Shown: positions 57,301 through 64,000 of the stretch, in pieces
How the letters are laid out: each line of letters starts with the position of its first letter
How positions within the stretch are numbered: the first letter of the stretch is position 1
Assembly (NCBI GenBank): GCA_029255685.2
Contig: CM055312.2
Span: forward strand, 50,874,202 to 50,938,201
Direction: 5' to 3'
From: Silene conica
Taxonomy: Eukaryota; Streptophyta; Magnoliopsida; Caryophyllales; Caryophyllaceae
Length of the DNA: 64,000 bases
Program-made: the position numbers and the translations under genes
The notes under the pieces: model-generated
What the model saw: only the letters and a program-made list of their open reading frames with translations
Told to the model about the DNA's origin: nothing
Database searches by the model: none

Positions 57301-60300
57301 TGTTGTGAAAGAAATTGGAGTGATTTCTCTCAAATCCAAAGTGTGAAAAGAAATAAGCTGGACTCAAAAAGAACTCAAGATCTCGTTTATGTCCACAATA
57401 ATTTAAGGTTGTTAACTCATAAAACGGATGAATACAAGAAAGGTCCGTCAAGCTATTGGGACGTTGGTAAGTTTCTTTTATATCAAGATTAATAAGCTAC
57501 TTTGTACAATGTTTATAAAATAATTTAATGACATTTTTTCTTTGTTATTTAAGGTGGTGATTCACTTGGAGTTGATGCTGATATGGATGCATTTGCTAAT
57601 ATCATTGCCGATGATCCTAGTGTTGAAGACATGTTAATGAATGGAGAAGGTGGGGATAATGGAGAAGATGGGAAAGAATAGATGTTTTAGACTTTTAGAT
57701 AGTTTTCTATTGTAGTTTTGTTTTTTGTTTTTTTGGAAGGTTGAACGCCTGAACATGCTTTAATTTTGCCCTTTTTGGAGATTATGAACATGAATTTTGC
57801 TCTCTTTTAGAGATAATAAAGGTGAGAATTTTGTTGTTTTAATTTTTTTTTTCTTTTGATTATAATTTTTAAATATGTAAATATTTTAGTATTTCAGAAA
57901 AATGACGAGTCCAAAAAAATTAACGGATACTCGTGTTCGAGTTCTTGATTTTTAGATTTCAAGTGTCGGACACTCGGATCCGTATCCGATTTCGATACCT
58001 GAGTCCGAGTCCGAGTCCGAGTCCGAGCATCACAGGCCTGCTCCATTTGTTTCACACTATATATACTATACATCCAGATCAATTTAAACATATTTATCAA
58101 AAATTAAGGTAGATAATTTTTTTGTGAAGATTTATGTGAAATATTTCATTTTCTCTTTTTTGAATTTTATTATGTTGATCCATTGTTGCATCATAATCTT
58201 CTATGATACATATTTTTGTAAATTGATAAATTATTTTCTTATAATTTATTGTTGTTAATTACCAAAGTTTTGATTATTTTTACTTGTGAGCTACAATTTT
58301 ATTTTTGTAGAAAGATGTTCAACTACATGAACATTGGAGTTTGTTAAGAGGTATTAGTACACATATGTATGATAAATTGTACACTTATGTATGAGTTCAA
58401 TATTTATATGCACATTGCCGATATACACATTGAAAAATGAAATTTGAATATAAAGAAGATATTAAGATAATATTAAGGTCTAATATGAGATCTTTCGTTG
58501 TTGGATTTTCGAACAATATATCACCCTAAATCAAATGAATAAGGGTTGGCAAAATAATATGACGTTTTTGTTCCAATTTCACGAGTAACTAATTCATCTT
58601 TTTTAGTTTTTGTGTATTGTCCCAAAATGAGTTATAAATGATTATTAAGTGGAGATAAATAGTCGCGGAAAAAAAGAAGCATTTTCTCAATATAAAAGTC
58701 GTGATAAATACTTTAAAGCTATTATTGTGATATGACCCGGGCAACGCCTAAGCTTGAATTCTAGTCCATATATATAAAAGAGGCTTTTTTGAAACATGTG
58801 GTAATCTCCAACTTTTTTAAAACACCCAATAATAAAAAAAACTACATTTTAGAAACAGATAATTAAATCAAATTAAAATAATAATTAGATAATATTATAA
58901 AATAGTTATAATATTTGTGATACCATCCATTTCATTATATGATAAGAACTACATTACCTACAATTCTCAATTTCTCAAAGAATTATAAGTTATAACTATG
59001 TTAGAAATCATAATTATTATATCCCTTATTATAATTATATTTATTTATTATTATTTAAGGTAAGTAGTTTGTTTGCATGGTTGTGTATATAAAGTTTTTA
59101 ACAATTTGTTTCCTGGCTTCACCGCCTGCCTACCCATAAGGCCATAAGCCAATTTATGAGAGATCCCAATAGTTTACCTTTTTCTTATCGAAAGTATTAG
59201 TACCCTAATATTCATTTCTCTTTGTTTGTTTCAACATGCTGCATGTGATCCATGTTTACAAATAGATTACAATAACTATTTTCTTCAGCAAATATGAAAT
59301 GTCCTATGCAATCGCGCCATTATGATGCCTGGTGAGTATTACACTAGGACTATATATAGATTAAGGGGTTAGAATTTGAGTTAGGTAAGCTTATTATTCA
59401 TAAAAGATCTTCACTTAACATGTATCCAATGTTGTTAGGATCGGGATTCTACTTTGGATCGATGAGCTTCTTAGGATTGAATCGGTAGGATCGGATCGTA
59501 GAATCGTAAGATCCTACAAATTAACTAAAATACATAATTATTTTATCAAAATATGTGAAAATCTTATGCTTAAATCTCAAAACACTTTTATCTTAGCATG
59601 TGCCTACAATATATTCTCGTTTATAGTGGATTTACGTTTAAATAAAAATTGTACTATACCTCATCTCCAATAATATTAGTTTTACTTCCGTTTGAAATCA
59701 AAGTTTAAAAATTAGTCCCTTTCGATTTTTTTGGAAAAATTATTCCCTTAAGTTGCATTTTTTGCTAAAATGGATCCCAAACTCCACTTTAAGTGACTTA
59801 TTTGCTCTATTTTTGAACTTATTCCGATTGTGGTTTGGTCAACTCTATTTTGAAGGGTATAACTATGTAGACAAACGTAGTAGGAGTTCAAAACCAAATG
59901 AAATAAGGCAACTTAGATTGAAAGTTTGAAGCAATTTTAGGAAAAAATGAGATTTAAAGGAGTGAGAATTTTTAGCAAATGCTTAAGAAATTTGTACACA
60001 TCTGGGCCAATTCAGATTTTTTTTCTTAGGAAATAGACTAGTAGTCAATTTATCTTATGAGAAAGATGATCGAAAACTATCGAGATAAGAAAAAAGATTT
60101 AAATATGGTTTTTTCACTGAGAGAAGGCATAATGATTAGCACCAAGAAAAGTGCTTTGGTAAAAAAAAAATGGTGTATCACAAAAACTCATAAAGAACAT
60201 GTATAAGGGAGCTCGTACAAGTGTATGAATTGACGTTGGGAGGACATACGGGTTTCTTATTAAAATTAGGGTGCAACAAAGCTCTACCATAAACCTTTTC

Positions 60301-62110
60301 TCTTTGCTATAGCCATGGATGAGCATACAAGGGAAATTGATGATGATATTTCTTGATGTATTTTCACTTATTTATTTAAAATTATTTATAGTTTTGGTAT
60401 CTAAATTTTTATACAAAGATAAATGTTTTTCTTGTTTTATAAGTGCATACTTCAAATAATTTTTTTTAGTTTTTATTATGATCTCACTCACTTGTCTTCT
60501 TTCCCTTTATCTCTCACATGCATTTTAGTTGTGAAACCGATATTTGATGGTTTCAAAGATGATTATGATTTATGTCAATTGAACCAAATCATTTTAGGAG
60601 TGGCTCTTTTATTGCTGTTGTATCTTAAAAATTGGAAATTTATAGTTTCTTTCAAACTAGTAAAGAGTATTGTCTTTGATTGATCCCACTAATCACTAGA
60701 GGGGTTGCATTAAATTGTGAATTCGTTAGTGACTACACTATTCTATTCAGTATTAAGAGGGAAAACAGCTCAAAAACCTCCTTCACGTAACTACCCATTT
60801 GCAAACACAATGAAACACTGGGGCATTATAATCCTATATTCATCGCTCTCCTTCAAATTACTAAGTTACTTCCAATATAATTATTTTAGAACTTGGGGTG
60901 TGTTTGGATTGGGGATTTTGGAGGGAAAAGAAAGGGAGAGAGAGTAAGGGATTTAGAATCCCTTGTTTGGATAGCAAATAAAGTGGAAGAGAAATGGAGG
61001 GGGAGAGATTTGGAGGGATCCATTTTCTCCCCTCCAAGACAAATTAAAATCTCTCCATAATAGGAGAGATTTGGAAGAAAACCCATCCAAACACCCACAA
61101 TTTATTTCCCCTCCCCTTCCCTCCCCTCCCTTTCTCTTCCCTCCTTCTCCCTCCCCTCCCTTTCCCTCCATTTTTTTTATCCAAACACATCAAGGGTGTG
61201 TTTGGATAATAAAAATGGAGGGAAAGGGAGGGGAGGGAGAAGGAGGGAAGAGAAAGGGAGGGGAGGGGAAATAAATTATGGGTATTTGGATACATTTCCT
61301 TCCAAATCTCTCCTATTATAGAGAGATTTTAATTTGTCTTGGAGGGGAGAAAATGGATCCCTCCAAATCTCTCCCCCTCCATTACTCTTCCACCCTTATT
61401 TGCTATCCAAACAAGGGATTCTAAGTCCCTTACTCTCCCTCCCTTTCTTTTCCCTCCAAAACCCCCAATACAAACGCACACTAAAATCCAATAAAAACCA
61501 TAAGTTGAGTTTACACATTAACCAAATGCTTCAAGTTGGAACAAACACCTTCCACGATCAAGCTCAAAGTGTACTACTTTAACTACATGCCAAACCACAA
61601 CTCTAATAATAATACTCGTTTTCATCTCTTTTAGAGTCCTTCTTAGTATCAGGTACTCCGCAGTTGATAGTGGCAATGATAACCACTAATCAAATCTTAT
61701 TACCACCTAGATATGTGTCATCTGATATTGATTCCCCTCCCCCATTTCAGAAATACCTTCCATTTTCGAATTTGTACAAGAATTAAGAACTAAGATTGGA
61801 AAAATTAGTACCTGTGTTTTGTTCTTTGTTTTCACTTATAAAAGACACGTGTGTCCTAGAAGTATAGTTCCTTATTTGATATTCCGTACTCGGTAACTAA
61901 CAAGTAAAGAAGCGGCTTCTGAAGAACCCAATATTAGACTGGAGAAAGGGAAGAGAACGAGACCTGGCAAATGCGAACCCAAGGACGAGAGGAAGCAGAC
62001 ATGACATGATCGCAGAAGGTGGACTTGCCACTACCTGGTGCACCCATCATTATCACCACCAATGTTTTCCCCTTTTTATCATATTCTCCTTCATTTTTAT
62101 CAACAGTCAT
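42385..62110 (-). CDS. BHLH140: Aprataxin-like protein: P-loop kinase, macro, HIT and zinc finger (bHLH140 homologue)
   Basis: Five coding exons on the minus strand: 62110-61964, 46926-45977, 44702-44066, 43425-43255, 42717-42385. GT/AG sites and phases fit, giving 745 residues. Residues 15-165: P-loop kinase like that of PNKP, Walker A GAPGSGKST at 23-31, then IDRCNLDREQR. About 340-530: macro domain (FVGDITCLYSKGG, NAANW, RPGGGGVNAAI). About 560-690: HIT domain with HLHVISQDF at 643. End: C2HC zinc finger (C700, C703, H716, C720). This is the order of Arabidopsis bHLH140/APTX-like proteins, which remove AMP from abortive DNA-ligation ends; nuclear DNA repair is inferred. No bHLH domain is visible. 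Intron 1 is 15 kb and full of transposons, yet both splice sites and all exons are intact. Confidence 0.9.
43480..43970. mobile_element. Long-inverted-repeat MITE-like element in intron 3 of the aprataxin-like gene
   Basis: Left end TTTTTTTGTGAGAAATTATC and right end, inverted, TTTTTTATGAGAAACTAGC are similar. Inward of them, AAACCTTACATTTTA pairs with ATGTAAGGTAGTTTT, and CCAATTTCCGACGATAACTT with its inverted counterpart near 43815. About 490 bp, no coding. A Mutator-like MITE is my best guess; no target duplication was established. Confidence 0.45.
45635..45841. mobile_element. Stowaway MITE in intron 2 of the aprataxin-like gene
   Basis: 207 bp starting CTCCCTATGTCCCGGTCAATTG and ending AATAACCCGTACAGAGGGAG, flanked by TA on both sides (45633-45634, 45842-45843). 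The outer bases are inverted repeats and the interior shares TTGGTCCAC words, all typical of Stowaway (Tc1/mariner) MITEs. Confidence 0.8.
47619..48110 (-). mobile_element. Deletion derivative of the nearby hAT transposon
   Basis: The left end CTGTGATGGTCTGG followed by GACTCGGAC and AAATCAAGGACTCG, through TTTTTCTGAAATA, matches the reverse complement of the right end of the hAT at 53215-58035. The right end (GGTCCGACACG...CATCACAG) matches its reversed left end. The 492-bp element therefore keeps both ends and lost the transposase. Its flanks (GCCTCTGC, GGGCGCCG) are not an 8-bp duplication. Flanking GC-rich sequence at 47480-47618 and 48111-48200 looks like another repeat. Confidence 0.7.
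48317..48513. mobile_element. Stowaway MITE
   Basis: 197 bp with ends CTCCCTCCTATTTCATATTT / AAAATATAGAATATGAGGGAG, flanked by TA at 48315-48316 and 48514-48515. Inner words TGTGTGGTCCAAATTCTA are repeated, as in related plant MITEs. Confidence 0.85.
48989..49176. mobile_element. 188-bp hAT MITE
   Basis: Exact 8-bp TSD GTTTTTGC (48981-48988 and 49177-49184). Inverted ends are CTGTGTTACTCCGA and, reversed, CACTGTTACTCCGA; the interior is full of GTGTCGGACAC-type palindromes. It resembles the ends of the larger hAT nearby and may be mobilised by it. It sits in the 5' end of the RTE LINE. Confidence 0.85.
49323..49480. repeat. Local direct and inverted triplication
   Basis: A stretch containing GATAAGTTTGTGAG(G/A)GTTGCTAGGTCGTC occurs at about 49350 and 49440 in direct orientation. 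Between them is an inverted counterpart (ACGACCTAGCAACCCTCAC, about 49402). CTTATTAGACCCGGGTGTAG also occurs twice (49328, 49422). This replaces part of the LINE endonuclease region. Confidence 0.8.
50440..50740 (-). mobile_element. TRIM (miniature LTR retrotransposon) inside the RTE LINE
   Basis: 301 bp with two 72-bp terminal direct repeats (50440-50511, 50669-50740) and a perfect 5-bp TSD GTCCA (50435-50439, 50741-50745). On the minus strand TGGTATCAGAGCCA, a tRNA-Met-type PBS, adjoins the repeat at 50669. A purine-rich run (GAGTGAGGGAGCG) adjoins the repeat at 50511. No coding. Removing it rejoins the LINE codons KGDV and QECSNY in frame. Confidence 0.93.
50610..50668 (-). other. PBS and tRNA B-box-like motif in the TRIM
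   Basis: Minus strand: TGGTATCAGAGCCA (PBS), then GTCACGGGTTCGAATCCTGG. GGTTCGAATCC is the consensus internal B box of RNA polymerase III tRNA promoters and resembles a T arm. No A box or full cloverleaf is evident, so it is not called as a tRNA gene. Confidence 0.6.
52336..53206. other. Intronic sequence without recognisable features
   Basis: AT-rich stretch between the RTE LINE and the hAT transposon inside intron 1; no frame or repeat that I recognise. Confidence 0.5.
53940..55150 (+). repeat. Eight-copy tandem repeat (125-158 bp units) in the hAT transposon
   Basis: GAGCTAGTTT recurs at 53962, 54102, 54241, 54366, 54523, 54680, 54833 and 54991. Each unit contains ATAAGCTAGACGGTTAATAG, AAGCAAACGACAATTGATC, AGTAATACAAAGGACTTGATC and AAGTATAAGAAATCGTAAAT, with small indels. 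Older units at the left (no AGCGGGTTA block) are more divergent. It lies directly upstream of the transposase promoter. Confidence 0.92.
55472..57681 (+). pseudogene. hAT transposase (one frameshift, one nonsense codon)
   Basis: Starts MASSSNSNQQ. Residues about 25-90 form a BED zinc finger (WNYV, CNYCNKRVNGSYTKVKAHLL). The frame shifts near 55830. The catalytic DUF659-like part follows (MIYASALPFFLVKN..., 55870-56118) and stops at TAG 56119 where related proteins have Trp. The frame then continues, as 56155-57466, through NITDNAGNFKAAG and TPCVVHSLNLALK to the C-terminal hAT dimerisation domain (PLSWWASYGS, LSQPASSSCCERNWS). An intron (57467-57553, GTAAGT...TTTAAG) leads to a last acidic exon (57554-57681). 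Overall length is about 700 residues, normal for hAT. Confidence 0.9.
58004..58030 (+). repeat. GAGTCC hexamer repeat at the hAT 3' end
   Basis: Four tandem GAGTCC copies immediately inside the right inverted repeat. The derivative at 47619 has diverged here. Confidence 0.85.
58044..60079. other. AT-rich intronic stretch with a possible Helitron end
   Basis: No gene. At 58739-58774 there is GACCCGGGCAACGCCTAAGC then TTGAATT and CTAG before T, resembling a degraded Helitron 3' end (hairpin remnant plus CTAG|T). At 59430-59515 repeated GGATCG words (GGATCGGG, GGATCGATG, GGATCGGATCG) suggest another eroded element. The rest is plain AT-rich sequence. Confidence 0.4.
60080..60358 (+). pseudogene. 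Fragment of RTE-type reverse transcriptase
   Basis: Plus-strand translation over frameshifts gives KNMYKGARTSV, VGRTYGFLIKIGVQQ and SPFLFAIAMDEHTREIDDDIS, matching the RT segment in the RTE LINE at 51050-51230. Only this part survives, with stops; no boundaries found. Confidence 0.75.
60897..61482. mobile_element. Foldback element with about 290-bp inverted arms
   Basis: The left arm starts GGTGTGTTTGGATTGGGG; the right arm, reversed, starts AGTGTGCGTTTGTATTGGGG. The arms match along almost the whole length (GGAGGGAAAAGAAAGGGAG, ATCTCTCCTATTATAG, GGATCCATTTTCTCC) and meet at a short centre near 61190-61195. It is rich in GGGAGG/CCTCCC. Each arm also contains shorter GTGTTTGG...CCAAACAC inverted repeats, so it may be two MITEs head to head. 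No clear target duplication. Open frames here are purine/pyrimidine artefacts. Confidence 0.8.
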
Positions 62111-62813
62111 TCATATATTAAAATTGTAATGCGAAGCAATCAAACTAATTAGGGAAACAAATTCATGTTTATAGAAATACAAGTTCTACAACTACTCCGT
62201 ATAATTGAAGGAAATCGAAAGGCGGGCATGTTAATATTACCTTTTTTAGACATTGAATCATCATTTTCCATTTCTTTCTCCACTCTTTCAATTTTGATAC
62301 AAGAATGAATCCCTGCGTTTTCTTTTTTTTTATCCCTGCGTTTTCTGGGTTTTATTTAAAATTTCTCTTTTGGGTTTGGGTTTGGGTTTGGGTTTTAGAC
62401 CTATACTTGTAGTCACAGGTAGGGTTGGCAATGGTAGGGTTCGGTAAGGTCCAGCAAATTTTGACTCGACCTTGTGTCAAATATCTTAGATTTATACTTA
62501 ACCCAAATTTTAAATGGTTTAAAATTAATGGACTCATATTCGATCCAGAGGGTTTAAGTTCGGATAGGGTCTACCTAAGGTCTACTTTTTTCTTTGACTA
62601 AACAATTTTTTCTCTAAATTATACTTCCTACGTTCGTATCCACACTACACTTACGTTTTGTGCACATGTTTTAAGAAGAAATGAGAGTTGATTGGAAGTA
62701 CAAACAGAAACCCCACTTGACAGCTTGTTTCCCTTTAGTAAAATGTAAATAATGCTTTAGTTGTGTACTTGTTGACAATTAATTTGCTTTATTAATTTGT
62801 GATTAAGATCTAA
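62111..62813 (-). other. 5' flank of the aprataxin-like gene
   Basis: Upstream of the start codon (62110). Contains a duplicated ATCCCTGCGTTTTCT (62310, 62331) and a TTTGGGT repeat at about 62367-62397. The promoter and 5' UTR are expected here, but no core element is convincing. Confidence 0.5.
62367..62397 (+). repeat. TTTGGGT heptamer repeat
   Basis: About four copies of TTTGGGT, one base different from the plant telomere repeat TTTAGGG; a microsatellite rather than a telomere remnant. Confidence 0.85.
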
Positions 62814-62815
62814 TA

Positions 62816-63249
62816 GCTCCCTCCAAAATCTGGAACCCAACATAAAAATTACAAACATTTAAATCTCCCACCAAATTACATTTTGTATTCCCACCAAATT
62901 GCACAAAAGCAGATGCAATTTGGCAGCTACAAACCTCTATATATACACAAACATAAACCCTAATACAACAACAAAACCTTACAAATCAGAAGGCTTTACA
63001 AATCAGAAGCCTTACAAATCAGAAGGCTTTACAATACTCAGAAAACAATAAAACTACAACTTTACAAAACCGTGAATCTAGAAAATTAGTCTTCGAATCG
63101 TAGGCTTCAATATGGGTGCGAAATGTTTGTCGGAAGAAGGGAGGCACGAAGTGGGCATTTATCTACTCCAACGATCAGAAAAGGGCAAAGTTCGTCGTGG
63201 AGTAATGGGCGAAGCAGCTGCAAAATGGGGCATTAGTAAGAGGACTGTT
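62816..63249 (+). mobile_element. 5' part of a mariner-like transposon, cut by an LTR element
   Basis: The left end GCTCCCTCCAAAATCTGG after TA resembles the CTCCCTCC ends of plant mariner/Stowaway elements. It is followed by a leader with AATCAGAAGGCTTTACA repeats and the start of a transposase (63112). The LTR at 63250 interrupts it; the expected target duplication is CTGTT (63245-63249), with the other copy outside the window. Confidence 0.65.
63112..63249 (+). pseudogene. N-terminal HTH of a mariner-like transposase, truncated
   Basis: 46 codons from MGAKCLSEEGRHEVGIYLLQ, with GKVRRGVMGEAAAKWGISKRTV. The pattern of an 'xxQRSxxGKxxRG...EAAxxxxISxRTV' helix-turn-helix is that of the N-terminal DNA-binding domain (DUF7769 type) of plant mariner-like transposases. 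Insertion of the Ty3 LTR at 63250 cuts the frame right after RTV; the DDD catalytic domain is not in the window. Confidence 0.7.
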
Positions 63250-64000
63250 TGTAACATCCCGTATTTTCGTAAAATCTAATTTGAGCGTTTTAAATTATTT
63301 TATGTAATAAAATAATATTTTAATAATTTATTTCGAAAGATTTTAATTTAAAAGTAAGATCCGTCTTAAGAACCTCAAGTCCTTAAGACGAATACAAACT
63401 TGGCATTGTTTAAAGCTCCGACTTAAATAATCGTTCTTATAATCCGACCCGTTTCATAATGCGGAAAGGACAACTACTTAAACCCTTATAAACCCCCAAT
63501 GTCGACATATTGCTTCCCCTTCAATTCATTTCCACTGTAAAACAAATTCATCCTAAAACCTCCATTGATACTTCCTTCCTTCAAGCTTTTCTTCATCATC
63601 CGTTCTTCAAATCGCAAAAGTAAGTACATTTTCGGAATCCTCGTTCAATTTCCAAGTCATCTATCACTTCGGTTTCTCGTTTCCTCCACTTCGAAAATTC
63701 AGCCTGTTTTCATAATTCCGTTTTTATGCTCTTAAACCGGTTTTCTTTGTTTTGAGGCGAAGGATTTGACAACCCGGACGTTGATAGCTTCATACTCGAG
63801 GAAGATCTTTAGCCGGATAAGCTTATGAGGTGACGATAATGAGAAACTCGGCCTTTATGTGTATATTAGCATATTTGTTGTGATTCTTGTGTGGTTTCTG
63901 TTTTTGTTGATATATAATGATTCAAGGACTTAGTAACATGTTTAGGATGAGGTTATGGTGAAGAATTCATGCTTAAACTTGTTGTTATGTGATCTTATGT
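63250..64000 (+). mobile_element. LTR of a Ty3-type retrotransposon (same family as the left-edge LTR), incomplete
   Basis: Begins TGTAACATCCCGTATTTTCGT, as does the minus-strand LTR at 6550. The two are colinear at low identity, with a near-exact block at 63828-63855 (versus 1452-1479 inverted). It continues past the right edge. The insertion is in the mariner-like transposase. No coding. Confidence 0.75.

Larger units (their letters stand above)
53215..58035 (+). mobile_element. Complete hAT DNA transposon with internal tandem repeats
   Basis: 4,821 bp flanked by the exact 8-bp TSD GCCTGCTC (53207-53214, 58036-58043). Inverted ends CTGTGATACTCGGACTC and, reversed, CTGTGATGCTCGGACTC. Subterminal GTGTCGGACAC and GGATCCG words suit hAT transposase-binding repeats. 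It holds eight tandem repeats (about 53940-55150) and a transposase gene (55472-57681) on the plus strand. The ends are intact but the transposase has a frameshift and a nonsense codon, so it could move only with a transposase in trans. Confidence 0.93.
46927..61963 (-). other. Giant first intron (about 15 kb) of the aprataxin-like gene
   Basis: Minus-strand donor GTCTCG directly follows the ...RICQ codons (61963), and acceptor TTTCAG precedes exon 2 (46927). It contains, in window order, a deletion-derivative hAT (47619), a Stowaway MITE (48317), an RTE LINE (48963) with a hAT MITE and a TRIM inside, a complete hAT (53215), an RTE fragment (60080) and a foldback element (60897). The rest is AT-rich unique sequence. 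Confidence 0.85.

Noticed and set aside
61044-61295. Lysine/glycine- or serine/proline-rich frames on both strands near 61.1 kb
   Set aside because: Purine/pyrimidine-biased arms of the foldback element read in several frames.
62367-62397. Interstitial telomere repeat
   Set aside because: The unit is TTTGGGT, not TTTAGGG, with only about four copies.

Overview
The window is nuclear DNA of a flowering plant. It has two spliced host genes with canonical GT/AG introns, chromovirus, Copia-type, RTE and L1 retroelements, and hAT, mariner/Stowaway and Helitron DNA transposons. I see no bacterial, organellar, rRNA or tRNA gene. The transposon mix would suit a eudicot, perhaps Caryophyllales, but the sequence does not prove that.

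Left third (1-26,096): nested LTR retrotransposons. A minus-strand Ty3-type LTR (start TGTAACATCCCG at 6550) carries two arrays of hairpin-forming repeats. It is split by a deleted minus-strand chromovirus (1870-6359, TSD ATTCA). To the right lie the 3' internal end of the outer element (6551-7705), a near-complete plus-strand Tekay/Del-like chromovirus (7711-17070, TSD AGGAC, two nonsense codons in an otherwise open gag-pol frame), and a Copia-like element encoding only gag (17267-26096, TSD CGTAG, nearly identical LTRs). The gag-only element carries a hAT MITE.

Middle (26,500-46,930): a seven-exon plus-strand gene for a J-domain protein with a signal peptide (26990-30824) faces the 3' end of a minus-strand aprataxin-like gene. 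Between them is a three-level nest: a Reina-like chromovirus (31171-41770) interrupted by a 5'-truncated LINE, itself interrupted by a Helitron (37318-40797). Removing the Helitron restores the LINE reading frame.

Right third (46,927-62,110): the aprataxin-like gene (P-loop kinase, macro domain, HIT domain, zinc finger; homologue of Arabidopsis bHLH140) has its first coding exon at 61964-62110 and the other four at 42385-46926. The 15-kb first intron holds an RTE LINE with a TRIM and a hAT MITE inside it, a complete but mutated hAT transposon with eight internal tandem repeats, a deletion derivative of that hAT, and a large foldback element. Upstream, a mariner-like transposase N-terminus (63112-63249) is cut by a second LTR of the outer Ty3 family, which runs off the window.

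The two host genes are convergent and look functional. No new defence or metabolic system was found. The main interest is the precisely dated-by-nesting transposon stack, the gag-only element, the hairpin arrays in an LTR and the giant transposon-filled intron.
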